Shown here in pieces: positions 43,039-51,225 of a stretch of 64,000 nucleotides of DNA (positions are counted from its first letter, which is position 1; every line of letters begins with the position of its first letter). Made by a program: the position numbers and the translations under genes. The notes beneath the pieces are model-generated. The model was not told the DNA's origin and made no database searches. It worked only from the letters and a program-made list of their open reading frames with translations. Source of the stretch: an uncultured Clostridia bacterium (GTDB lineage Bacteria > Bacillota > Clostridia > UBA1381 > UBA9506); assembly GCA_934438075.1 (NCBI GenBank), contig CAKSBF010000006.1, positions 62,001-126,000 on the forward strand, written 5' to 3'.

Positions 43039-44034
43039 ATGGCTACCAGAAACGATGTTGCCCGTCTGGCAGGCGTTTCCACAGCCACAGTGTCACGGGT
43101 TGTAAATGGGAGAGACAGTGTAACGGAAGAAACGCGCGATGCCGTACTAAAGGCAATCCGGGAATTAAACTATGTTCCCAATGTAATCGCACGCAGTCTC
43201 CGTACACGCTTGTCATATACACTGGCATTTGTTGTAAATGATGTAACAAATCCCTTTTTCTCAGAGCTGTACCGCGGCATTTGTGACGAAGCAAACGAGC
43301 ATGGTTATGCAGCTTTCATCTATCAGTATGAAGATGACGTCAAACATATGTCTCGTTTATTGGAACGCAACGTAGATGGCATTATTACTTTTCTTCGGTT
43401 TTCAGAAGAAATCTTAGAACTGATTGCTCACAGCCGGACGCCGGTTTTTTACATTGGTAAAGAGAGAGAAGAAACAGGAGAGGCAGGCGCCTTGCGTTTT
43501 GATTTTGCAGAAGCCGGCTACGATATGATGCATTACCTGCACCGCAAAGGGCACCGTAATATTGGCCTTATTGCACGCAGCACCAGAAAATATCAGGATA
43601 TTCACGCCGGATATGTGCGGGCCTGCGGCGAATTGGGACTAACTTATGACGAACGGCGAATTGCATGGTTTGATAGCAATAAATTTATTATTGAAGCAGG
43701 CAGCAACGCCATGAATGACCTGCTCGGCCGCAATCTTGGGTTAACGGCGGTTGTCTGCAACAGCGATTGGATTGCTGTTGGCGCACTCAGTGCCGCACAG
43801 GCAGCAGGTTTACAAGTACCGGAGGATATTTCCGTTGTTGGGTTTGATGATCTGCTGATCTCCTCCTACACAACCCCTCCCTTGACTACCGTAAAAACAG
43901 AAGGATATGAAGAGGGTCGTCTCGGCTGCCGTATGCTCATCAGTCATCTCCAGGGAAAAAGTCTGCCAGTCCAGGACTTAAAGGGTGTTTTAGTGGAACG
44001 CAGTTCTGTAAAAGATATCAATCACCTATTATAA
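43039..44034 (+). CDS. LacI-family transcriptional regulator
   Basis: The 331-residue protein has the LacI helix-turn-helix TRNDVARLAGVSTATVSRVV at residues 3-22, a hinge region, and a periplasmic-binding-like sensor domain (AFVVNDVTNPFF, VVGFDDLLISSYTTPPLTTV). It starts behind GGAGG 29 bp after the carboxypeptidase gene. No CG-centred LacI operator is evident next to it, and no sugar genes follow directly, so the target is unknown. It is distinct from the LacI regulator at 46595-47590. Confidence 0.9.
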   Translation: MATRNDVARLAGVSTATVSRVVNGRDSVTEETRDAVLKAIRELNYVPNVIARSLRTRLSYTLAFVVNDVTNPFFSELYRGICDEANEHGYAAFIYQYEDDVKHMSRLLERNVDGIITFLRFSEEILELIAHSRTPVFYIGKEREETGEAGALRFDFAEAGYDMMHYLHRKGHRNIGLIARSTRKYQDIHAGYVRACGELGLTYDERRIAWFDSNKFIIEAGSNAMNDLLGRNLGLTAVVCNSDWIAVGALSAAQAAGLQVPEDISVVGFDDLLISSYTTPPLTTVKTEGYEEGRLGCRMLISHLQGKSLPVQDLKGVLVERSSVKDINHLL

Positions 44035-44080
44035 AACTAACCTGTGCCCCGGCAACAGGCAATTAAAAGGAGACTCAAAC

Positions 44081-44668
44081 ATGAATTATCTCCCGGTAAA
44101 TCTGAAGCATTACAGAAAGCGCAGCGGCCGCACGCAAGCGGAGCTTGCCAAATATATTAATAAACGCAAAAGCACAATATGCAATTATGAGAATGGTTAT
44201 ACCGAACCATCTTACGAACTGTTACAGCAAATTGCCGAATTTCTCCATGTTTCAGTTTCTGATTTGCTTAAAAAACCCGCGCCAAGTGTAAGGGAAACAG
44301 AAATCAGTCAGAATATTATCCCTATATTGTCCTGCACTACAGGAAAGCCAACGAAAGAATTTCTTACTTTACCATCTTCCTATCTTAAAGGTGACAATTT
44401 TGTTGCTTTTTATATGCCAAACGACACGCTGCAAAACATGAACCTGCATCGAGGCGATTTAATAATCTGCAAACAACACGGAACATTGCGCAACGGTGAC
44501 CTTGTAGCATTTTTTGAAAAGCCGGATGGCATTTCGATTCGATATTATTATAATGAAAATGATTGCATCAGCCTAACTGCTTTGGGTAAATCAGCGCCGA
44601 TTCAAAAGAAAAAAAATGAAATTAACATCTTGGGCAAGGTAATAAAAGCGGCGGTCAGCTTCAGCTGA
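44081..44668 (+). CDS. XRE-family regulator with degenerate S24/LexA-like domain
   Basis: The 195-residue protein has an N-terminal helix-turn-helix (RTQAELAKYINKRKSTICNY, residues 17-36) and a C-terminal LexA/CI-type fold (about 80-195: FYMPNDTLQNMNLHRGDLII, GDLVAFFEKPDGISIRYYY). In active S24 proteins the first segment has a nucleophilic Ser and the second a catalytic Lys. Here the aligned positions are Thr116 and Arg154, so self-cleavage is unlikely and the domain may only dimerise or sense. The start follows AAGGAG. The last codons form the left arm and loop of the terminator hairpin. Confidence 0.8.
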   Translation: MNYLPVNLKHYRKRSGRTQAELAKYINKRKSTICNYENGYTEPSYELLQQIAEFLHVSVSDLLKKPAPSVRETEISQNIIPILSCTTGKPTKEFLTLPSSYLKGDNFVAFYMPNDTLQNMNLHRGDLIICKQHGTLRNGDLVAFFEKPDGISIRYYYNENDCISLTALGKSAPIQKKKNEINILGKVIKAAVSFS

Positions 44669-44680
44669 CCGCCGCTTTTC
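44647..44680. terminator. bidirectional terminator overlapping a stop codon
   Basis: A perfect 14 bp stem (AGCGGCGGTCAGCT/AGCTGACCGCCGCT) with T-runs on both sides serves the S24-like gene (plus) and fucI (minus). The stop TGA of the plus gene lies inside the stem. Confidence 0.88.
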
Positions 44681-44716
44681 ATAAAATCTATCTACCGCTC
44701 AATACTTTATCATTCA

Positions 44717-46498
44717 TTAAAATTTCTTTTTGCCATAAACCGGACCGAGAGCTGAGCATGCACGATAATCGGCGCCCTCTGTGTCCTTCGTGCCAAATGC
44801 GCTCCACGTACTCGGACGGAAAAGTTTAGTATCGCATACATTATGCATTGCCACAGGGATTCGAAGCATGGATGCCAATGTAATTAAATCAGCGCCAATG
44901 TGACCATAAGACAGCGCACAGTGGTTAGCTCCCCAGTTTGCCATTACACTGTAGGTATCACGAAATGCATCTGTCCCTGTCAAGCGCGGCACAAACCATG
45001 TTGTCGGCCATGTACGGTCCGTTCTGTCATCAATCACTCTCCAAACCTCTTCCGGCATATCAATGCTGTAACCCTCAGCAATCTGAAGCATTGGTCCGAG
45101 GCCCTCAACAATATTGACTCTGCACATGGTCATCGGCATTCCGCCTTTAGAATAGAAATTGGAACTGAAACCACCCCCGCGGAAATATCCGTAATTGGCT
45201 GCACTCCAAACCGTTGCGTCAAGACAATCTTTTACTTCTTTGTCTGTTATCTTCCAGAAAGGCTTAATAACCGGCTTGCCATCTTCAGTCTGACATCCTG
45301 TACCATCGAGTGCTGCAGCACCGGAATTTACCAAGTGAATAAATCCATCCTTTGCACTCTCAGGCAGCTTTCCGGTAACACGCTGAATTGCCTCCGGACT
45401 CCAGTATGTACGTACATCACAGAACACCTGCGCCGTATTGGTCAGCAAATAACCAAACAGCATAGCCACGCCGTTTAAGCTGTCATTTTCAGTTGCCAGC
45501 ACACGCGGTGCGCGCTTGCCGTTCCAGTCAAACGAAGAGTTTGAAATTGCCTCGGTAAAGTCTCCGTTTGGCATAAAGTCTGTCCAGTTTCTCTGACCTT
45601 GAAAGCCGCTCAAAATTGCGTTATGTCCATTACTTTCTTCTACATAACCCATTTCCGCAAGTTTTTCATTTCCCTCAATTAAATCGCGGGAAATGATTGT
45701 CATTTTAACAATGGTCTCCCACTCTTTGTCTTTCTCTTCTTTGGAACGTTTCCATTCTTCAATGTTAGTGTCAATGCCTTCCTTGCAGTTTTCTTTTGTC
45801 CAAGCCAAAGCTTTTTCAAATTCATCATGATCGTAAATGCCAAGGTTTAAGCGTCGAATAATTTCGCTCATATCCACATACTCTGTGCGCATGCCGAGAT
45901 ATTTCTGGAAAAAGTCACTATTTACCACAGAACCGCCAATTCCCATCGCTACGTTACCCATTGAAAGATAGGATTTATCCTTCATTTCTCCGACCGCAAT
46001 TGCAGCACGTGCAAACCGCAAAATCTTTTCACTGACATCTGCCGGTATTGTCTTATCGTCCGCATCCTGTACATCGTGGCCATATATTCCAAATGCCGGT
46101 AACCCTTTCTGACTATGTGCTGCCAGGACGGCCGCTAAATATACAGCGCCCGGACGTTCTGTTCCGTTAAAACCCCAAACTGCCTTTTGGGTCAACGGAT
46201 CCATATCCATCGTTTCCGTTCCATAGCACCAACAAGGCGTAACAGTCAAAGTTGCGCAAACGTTCTCGTGGTCAAATTTTTCTTTACAACGTGCCGACTC
46301 CGCAACACCGCCAATAGTAGTGTCAGCAATAACACACTCTACCGGTGTACCGTCCATATAGCACAGATTTGCGCTAATCAAAGTTGCAGCACTAGTCGCC
46401 ATTTGCATGGTCTGCTCTTCCAAACTTTCTCTGATTCCCTTGCGGCGTCCGTCAATGGCCGGACGGATTCCGATTTTTGGTTTAACAAATTTTAACAT
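44717..46498 (-). CDS. fucI: L-fucose isomerase
   Basis: The product is 593 residues from ATG at 46498; the ATG at 46504 overlaps the GGAGG site. It shows the FucI N-terminus PKIGIRPAIDGRRKGIRESLE, the VTPCWCYGTETMDMDP stretch, WGFNGTERPGAVYLAA, and GIYGHDVQD. FucI converts L-fucose to L-fuculose and often D-arabinose to D-ribulose in the cytoplasm. No fuculokinase or aldolase is adjacent, so the remaining steps must be encoded elsewhere. A LacI operator at 46513-46532 stands immediately upstream, and the LacI gene is just before it, giving a simple repressor-target pair. Length is normal for the family. Confidence 0.93.
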   Translation of the reverse strand: MLKFVKPKIGIRPAIDGRRKGIRESLEEQTMQMATSAATLISANLCYMDGTPVECVIADTTIGGVAESARCKEKFDHENVCATLTVTPCWCYGTETMDMDPLTQKAVWGFNGTERPGAVYLAAVLAAHSQKGLPAFGIYGHDVQDADDKTIPADVSEKILRFARAAIAVGEMKDKSYLSMGNVAMGIGGSVVNSDFFQKYLGMRTEYVDMSEIIRRLNLGIYDHDEFEKALAWTKENCKEGIDTNIEEWKRSKEEKDKEWETIVKMTIISRDLIEGNEKLAEMGYVEESNGHNAILSGFQGQRNWTDFMPNGDFTEAISNSSFDWNGKRAPRVLATENDSLNGVAMLFGYLLTNTAQVFCDVRTYWSPEAIQRVTGKLPESAKDGFIHLVNSGAAALDGTGCQTEDGKPVIKPFWKITDKEVKDCLDATVWSAANYGYFRGGGFSSNFYSKGGMPMTMCRVNIVEGLGPMLQIAEGYSIDMPEEVWRVIDDRTDRTWPTTWFVPRLTGTDAFRDTYSVMANWGANHCALSYGHIGADLITLASMLRIPVAMHNVCDTKLFRPSTWSAFGTKDTEGADYRACSALGPVYGKKKF

Positions 46499-46512
46499 AA
46501 TCATACCTCCGT

Positions 46513-46532
46513 TTATGCAAACGATTGCATAA
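46513..46532 (-). promoter_or_regulatory. LacI-type operator of fucI
   Basis: TTATGCAAACGATTGCATAA is a near-perfect palindrome with the central CG typical of LacI-family operators. Its core TGCAAACGATTGCA is identical to the site at 47605-47618. Confidence 0.85.
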
Positions 46533-46542
46533 TAAATTAAAA

Positions 46543-46571
46543 ATTAAAGCGGCATACAATCTGAAAAACAA
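46543..46571 (-). promoter_or_regulatory. possible promoter of fucI
   Basis: TTGTTT, 17 bp, TTTAAT; weak, but placed just upstream of the operator. Confidence 0.4.
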
Positions 46572-46594
46572 ATTAAGCCGCATAATTTCCCGTT

Positions 46595-47590
46595 TTACTG
46601 CTGTTTTCGATGAATCCACTCCACATCGAAACGGCTCACTAAAGGAAAGGAATCACAATCACCGGACATGCGTCGATATAAAAGCCTTGCAGCTTCGCTC
46701 CCAATGGCTACCATCGGCTGTGCCGCAACCACGTCTGTAAAGCGAAACAGCGGTGATGCTTCCATGTCATCAAAACCTACCACAGTAATTATATTTTCCC
46801 GGCCTTTCTGATATTCCTGCAAATATCGTTCTGCACCAACCTGCATAAAATAGTTGGAAATAAAAAAGTTCTCCGGCGGACATTCCATTTCGCAAAAATC
46901 CTTCATAATATCATATCCGCTTTGTAAATAAAAATCACCAAAACGGATTAAATTCGGATCAACCGCAATATTATTTTCTTTTAATGCCTTTAAATAACCG
47001 GAAAACCGTTCTTTTGCCGATGTAATAAGTTCATTACCGCCAACAAAGGCAATGCGGCGTTTTCCTCTGCGAATCAAATCCTCTGTCAGGGAAAAACTTG
47101 CAGCCTCGTTGTTAACCAATACCGCATCCGTTTTCACACCATCAACTAAACGATCGGCAAGAACAACAGGGCATACATTTTCGCATAATTCGCGAATATG
47201 CTCGCCCTCATTGGAGCACGGAATCATAATAATGCCATCTACGCATTTTTCCAGTAACACTCGCAAACTTTTTTGTTCATCCTCTACGTTTTCGTTGGAA
47301 TTACAAATAATCATACTATAACCGTTTCTCTTCAGTTCCTGCTCTACACCTTTTGCTATTTTCATAAAAAACTCATTGGTGATTTCAGGGCAAATAAATC
47401 CAACGGTAAACGTCTTGTTCATTTTCAAACTTCGGGCCACAGTATTCACCCGGTAGCCCATTTTCCGAGCCGCGCGGCGCACCAATTTTTGCGTTTTAGC
47501 ACTGATTGAGCCATCTCCGCTTAAAACTCTCGACACAGTCGAAACAGATACGCCCGTTTCTTTTGCAATATCTTTTAAAGTAACAGACAT
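46595..47590 (-). CDS. LacI-family repressor controlling itself and fucI
   Basis: The product is 331 residues from ATG at 47590 (GGAGG twelve bases upstream); longer frames to 47650 cross the operator and promoter. The helix-turn-helix is SVTLKDIAKETGVSVSTVSR (residues 2-21), and the sensor domain has VGFICPEITNEFFMKIAKG, VVGFDDMEASPLFRFTDV. Identical 14-bp operators lie over its own start point and just before fucI, so it should repress both, released by a pentose/deoxyhexose ligand such as fucose or a derivative. The ligand is inferred from fucI only. Confidence 0.92.
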   Translation of the reverse strand: MSVTLKDIAKETGVSVSTVSRVLSGDGSISAKTQKLVRRAARKMGYRVNTVARSLKMNKTFTVGFICPEITNEFFMKIAKGVEQELKRNGYSMIICNSNENVEDEQKSLRVLLEKCVDGIIMIPCSNEGEHIRELCENVCPVVLADRLVDGVKTDAVLVNNEAASFSLTEDLIRRGKRRIAFVGGNELITSAKERFSGYLKALKENNIAVDPNLIRFGDFYLQSGYDIMKDFCEMECPPENFFISNYFMQVGAERYLQEYQKGRENIITVVGFDDMEASPLFRFTDVVAAQPMVAIGSEAARLLYRRMSGDCDSFPLVSRFDVEWIHRKQQ

Positions 47591-47604
47591 ACCTTTGCCT
47601 CCTG

Positions 47605-47618
47605 TGCAATCGTTTGCA
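47605..47618 (-). promoter_or_regulatory. LacI-type operator, autoregulatory
   Basis: TGCAAACGATTGCA lies three bases downstream of the -10 hexamer, over the expected transcription start, so bound repressor would block RNA polymerase. Confidence 0.85.
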
Positions 47619-47621
47619 TTC

Positions 47622-47650
47622 ATTTTATCACAAAAAAAATATATTGTCAA
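47622..47650 (-). promoter_or_regulatory. promoter of the LacI gene
   Basis: TTGACA, 17 bp, TAAAAT with TGA extended -10: among the best promoters in the window. Confidence 0.8.
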
Positions 47651-47680
47651 TTTCTTTTAATGGATTTTAAAATATTTCTT

Positions 47681-48820
47681 TTAAACCTCTAAAAAGTATG
47701 TATCCGGTCTCTCGGGATCAAAGCATTCGTTGCACCACATAATAGTTACCATATCACTTTCTCCCAAATTTTCAATGTTGTGCGTATATCCGGTCGGGAT
47801 GTCCACAATTTCTATTTTATCGCCGGAGACAAAATATTCTATCACATCGCTGCTGTCCGGCTTACGGAAGCGAATTACGCCTTTCCCGCTTACCACTACA
47901 AACTTCTCGTTTTTACTGTGATGCCAATGGTTACCCTTGGTAATGCCCGGTTTTGAAATATTTACACTCACCTGTCCGCGCTCTGCTGTCTTAAACAATA
48001 CCGTAAATGATCCGCGCGCGTCACAGTTCATTTTTGCTTCGTAGGAAAAATCATGCTGTGGCAAATAGCTTAAATATGTGCTGTATAATTTTTTTGAAAA
48101 TCCGCTCATTTCAGGTATCATTTTACTTGCGCGGCTTTTCTTAAACTCATAAAGCAAATCAACAATCTCACCTAACGTAACCTGATAAAAGACAGGCACA
48201 CTGCAAAATTCATTTTTATGGTTTTCCCTGCCGGCCAACGCTGCTAAAAGTTCATTTACAACATCATCAATGTACACCAGTGTCAGCACCGTATTACGGT
48301 CATTAACCGTAATCGGCAAACCATTGGCAATGTTATTGCAAAAGGTTGCAACAGCGCTGTTATAGTTTGGTCTGCACCATTTTCCAAATACATTTGGCAA
48401 ACGGTATATCAAGGTTTTCACACCATTTTCTCTTCCATACTTCTCAATTAATTCTTCTCCCGCGCGCTTGCTTTTACCGTATGGATTATCCAAAGCCGCT
48501 TGTATGGAGGAAGTAATGAGTACCGGGCAGCGGTTATGATGTTTTTTTAAAGTCTCCAAAAGAACAGAAGTAAAACCGAAATTTCCTTCCATAAATTCGG
48601 CTTCCTCTTTCGGACGGTTAACACCTGCCAAGTGAAAAACAAAGTCGCAATCACTGCAATATTGTTCCAACCTCTCCTTCGGCGTATCAATATCATACTC
48701 ATAAATCTGCAAATCCGAAGCAATCTCCCTTGTTCTATCCTTCCCGTCACGGATATTTGAAAGCGTTGATGTCAGATTTTTCCCAACAAATCCCTTTGCG
48801 CCTGTCACCAGTATCTTCAT
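47681..48820 (-). CDS. capF: CapF/WbjC-type nucleotide-sugar reductase with C-terminal cupin
   Basis: The 379-residue protein has an N-terminal short-chain dehydrogenase fold (ILVTGAKGFVGKNL; VFHLAGVNRPKEEAEF; NPYGKSKRAGEEL with the Tyr-x3-Lys pair) and a C-terminal cupin (GNHWHHSKNEKFVVVSGKG, about residues 295-330). This two-domain layout is that of CapF, which makes UDP-N-acetyl-L-fucosamine precursors for surface polysaccharides together with CapE and CapG. Those partners are not in the window. It is alone, with a promoter and terminator of the next gene bracketing it. A role in wall or capsule glycan is likely. Confidence 0.85.
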   Translation of the reverse strand: MKILVTGAKGFVGKNLTSTLSNIRDGKDRTREIASDLQIYEYDIDTPKERLEQYCSDCDFVFHLAGVNRPKEEAEFMEGNFGFTSVLLETLKKHHNRCPVLITSSIQAALDNPYGKSKRAGEELIEKYGRENGVKTLIYRLPNVFGKWCRPNYNSAVATFCNNIANGLPITVNDRNTVLTLVYIDDVVNELLAALAGRENHKNEFCSVPVFYQVTLGEIVDLLYEFKKSRASKMIPEMSGFSKKLYSTYLSYLPQHDFSYEAKMNCDARGSFTVLFKTAERGQVSVNISKPGITKGNHWHHSKNEKFVVVSGKGVIRFRKPDSSDVIEYFVSGDKIEIVDIPTGYTHNIENLGESDMVTIMWCNECFDPERPDTYFLEV

Positions 48821-48864
48821 AATATATTGTCAGCTTCCTTTCAACTGCATCATTCTCTTATTTT

Positions 48865-48894
48865 ATTGTAACATAATTACTGTACCCTTGTAAA
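48865..48894 (-). promoter_or_regulatory. promoter of capF
   Basis: TTTACA, 18 bp, TACAAT, about 45 bp upstream of the gene. Confidence 0.5.
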
Positions 48895-48914
48895 GAATGT
48901 AGATAAATATTCAT

Positions 48915-48955
48915 ACAAAAACGCGGCAAAATGATCTGCATTTTACCGCGTTTTG
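48915..48955 (-). terminator. Rho-independent terminator after mreB-fabZ
   Basis: AAACGCGGTAAAATG pairs with CATTTTGCCGCGTTT (one G-T), followed by a T-run on the minus strand. Confidence 0.85.
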
Positions 48956-48967
48956 ACGATATGTAAC

Positions 48968-49402
48968 TTATTCCGGTTTGTCAACAATAGCAAAAGAAAT
49001 TTCACCGCTGGCAGCGACCTTATCCTCCACCGTTGCAATCACATTTGCCTTGCCCATATTACGTTTAAAAGCCGTTAATTCTGCCTCCAGGCGAAGTGTA
49101 TCACCGGGAACAACTTGTCTGCGAAATTTAAAATTGTTCATCCCGGTAAATACTCCTACTTTGCCCCTATTTTCCGGCTGTGACAGAATCACACATGCAC
49201 CGACCTGTGCCAGCGATTCCACAATCAACACACCCGGAACAATTGGCATTCCCGGAAAATGCCCCTGAAAATAAGGCTCGTTTGCCGTCACATTTTTAAT
49301 ACCGACCGCACGCTTTCCCTCTTCCATTTCGATAATTTTATCCACAAGCAAAAACGGATAGCGATGCGGGATAATTTTTTGTATTTCGAGATTTGTCAGC
49401 AT
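48968..49402 (-). CDS. fabZ: (3R)-hydroxyacyl-ACP dehydratase
   Basis: The product is 144 residues from ATG at 49402 (GGAGGGAAAC upstream); a frame to 49414 starts inside the binding site. It has the hot-dog fold signature IIPHRYPFLLVDKI (catalytic His is in EPYFQGHFPGMPIVPGVLIVE) with Glu in VPGVLIVESLAQ. It removes water in fatty acid elongation. It follows mreB by 15 bp and the pair ends at one terminator, so fatty-acid and cell-shape genes are co-transcribed here. Confidence 0.95.
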   Translation of the reverse strand: MLTNLEIQKIIPHRYPFLLVDKIIEMEEGKRAVGIKNVTANEPYFQGHFPGMPIVPGVLIVESLAQVGACVILSQPENRGKVGVFTGMNNFKFRRQVVPGDTLRLEAELTAFKRNMGKANVIATVEDKVAASGEISFAIVDKPE

Positions 49403-49417
49403 GTTTCCCTCCAAAAA

Positions 49418-50431
49418 TTATTGATTCCTGCGGAAGCCGCTCTGATGAAAGTTTTCAATGTAGTCAAGTGACATACCCGTTCCTTTGGCCACGCAATAAA
49501 TAGCATCCTCTGCCACAAAAACATCAAGCCCGGTTTCACGGGAAATCAGCTTGTCCAGGCCAAAAATCAAACTGCCGCCGCCTGTAAGCAAAATGCCGCT
49601 GGTACTAATGTCACCCACAAGTTCCGGCGGAGTTTTCTCCAAAACATTGTGAACCGCTTCCACAATCTGCGTTGCACATTCTTCCAAAGCTTCCAGCATT
49701 TCCTCCGAACTGACGGTAATAACCTTCGGGAGTCCGGTCAGCAAGCACCGTCCTTTAATTTCCATAGTCAATGGCTCCGGACGCGGATATACACAGCCAA
49801 TTTCAATTTTCAGCTCTTCCGCTGTACGGTCACCAATCATCATATTATATTTTTTGCGAATATATTTCACTACGGCGTCGTCAAACTTATCGCCGGCAAC
49901 CTTAATCGAATTGCTGACAACAATCTCGCCTAATGAAATAACTGCAACATCAGCCGTACCTCCGCCGATATCCACAATCATGTTTCCATAAGGCTTAGAA
50001 ATGTCCAAACCCGCACCAATAGCCGCCGCAATCGGCTCTTCTATGATATAGGTCTTTCGTGCACCTGCCTGAGTTGCCGCATCAATAACTGCCCGTTCCT
50101 CCACTTCTGTCACCTGGCTCGGCACACAAACCATAACCCTAGGCTTGCATAAACTGCTCTTGCACACCTTTTTCAAAAAATAGCGAATCATTTTTTCCGT
50201 TGTGTCATAATCGGAAATGACTCCGTCACGCAAGGGACGAATTGCAACAATATTTCCCGGTGTTCTTCCGATCATATTTTGCGCCTCTGCGCCAACTTTC
50301 AGTACCTTTCCCGTATTAGTATCAATTGCAACTACGGAGGGTTCCTTTAAAACTACGCCTTTCCCTTTGACATAAACCAAAACCGTTGCGGTTCCCAAGT
50401 CTATCCCGATGTCCTGTCCAAAATTAAACAC
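49418..50431 (-). CDS. mreB: rod shape-determining protein MreB/Mbl
   Basis: The 337-residue actin-like ATPase has the phosphate loops DIGIDLGTATVLVYVKGKGV and DIGGGTADVAVISLG, plus ILLTGGGSLIFGLD. It polymerises under the membrane and directs lateral wall synthesis. It begins with GTG at 50431 behind AAAGGAGGG. mreC and mreD are not adjacent, so it resembles a stand-alone mbl or mreBH copy; the family name is secure, the paralogue type is not. Its promoter at 50472-50500 is strong. Confidence 0.93.
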   Translation of the reverse strand: MFNFGQDIGIDLGTATVLVYVKGKGVVLKEPSVVAIDTNTGKVLKVGAEAQNMIGRTPGNIVAIRPLRDGVISDYDTTEKMIRYFLKKVCKSSLCKPRVMVCVPSQVTEVEERAVIDAATQAGARKTYIIEEPIAAAIGAGLDISKPYGNMIVDIGGGTADVAVISLGEIVVSNSIKVAGDKFDDAVVKYIRKKYNMMIGDRTAEELKIEIGCVYPRPEPLTMEIKGRCLLTGLPKVITVSSEEMLEALEECATQIVEAVHNVLEKTPPELVGDISTSGILLTGGGSLIFGLDKLISRETGLDVFVAEDAIYCVAKGTGMSLDYIENFHQSGFRRNQ

Positions 50432-50471
50432 TTTTTTCCCTCCTTTTTCATTTACACCTTTTATATCATAT

Positions 50472-50500
50472 ATTATATAATTTTTTTACAGTATATGCAA
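50472..50500 (-). promoter_or_regulatory. promoter of mreB-fabZ
   Basis: TTGCAT, 17 bp, TATAAT, about 40 bp before the GTG start. Confidence 0.7.
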
Positions 50501-50556
50501 TTACTTTTTTACAAAATTTCTTAAATTTTTATAAACCGGAAACTTGTACAAAAATT

Positions 50557-51225
50557 TTACTTTTTTCCAGAACGAATCGGACAAATTCGCATACAAATTC
50601 CACAAACAGAACCTCGTCCGATTAATTGGAACTTTTCCTTCATGTATTTGCTGCACGCAGCCGCATCTACTAAAGTTTTCTCCGGCTGTGCAAGGTCAAA
50701 CCCCTCACCCGAAAGCGCCATTGCCGGACATGCCTGCACACACAGCATGCAATCAGTACACGGATTTTCTGCCGGAGCCGCAACAAACCCCGCAGACAAA
50801 TCCATATCCGTTAACACCGTTCCCAGCCGCACGCGCGGTCCGTATTTTGTTGACAAAAACAGTGCGTTGCGCCCTATATTTCCCAGTCCTGCTCTCACCG
50901 CTGCAAGTTTATGTGAAAGCAATCCCCGATATTCTCTGCCCAGGCTCTGGGAAGCCGGCACACAGACATAGTGTGCCCCGTTTTTTTCCAACATAATCCC
51001 TATTTTCAGTGTTATTTGGTCAACCAGCGCATTTACTGCCCGATAATGGTGAAAATAAGTATAGGTCGGTTGGTTTGTAATAGAGTTTACTACACTGTCC
51101 GATAACTTTACTACAATACTGACCGCGTGATTCAGTCCCGGATATTCTTCCGGCGGGTTTATTTCGGAAAAGCCAACCTCCCAGGCTCCTTGCGCAAGCG
51201 CAAACTCTTTTATTTGATTAATCAT
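50557..51225 (-). CDS. QueG-like iron-sulfur protein (short form)
   Basis: The product is 222 residues from ATG at 51225, nine bases after GGAGG; it overlaps the recN stop by 8 bp. The C-terminal half has CTDCMLCVQACPAMAL and CGICMRICPIR for two [4Fe-4S] clusters, and AGLGNIGRNALFLSTKYGPRVRLGTVLTD, as in epoxyqueuosine reductase. QueG itself is 340-380 residues with a HEAT-like tail; here only the core is present, so the corrinoid-dependent reaction may not be retained. The call is family-level only. Confidence 0.65.
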   Translation of the reverse strand: MINQIKEFALAQGAWEVGFSEINPPEEYPGLNHAVSIVVKLSDSVVNSITNQPTYTYFHHYRAVNALVDQITLKIGIMLEKNGAHYVCVPASQSLGREYRGLLSHKLAAVRAGLGNIGRNALFLSTKYGPRVRLGTVLTDMDLSAGFVAAPAENPCTDCMLCVQACPAMALSGEGFDLAQPEKTLVDAAACSKYMKEKFQLIGRGSVCGICMRICPIRSGKK

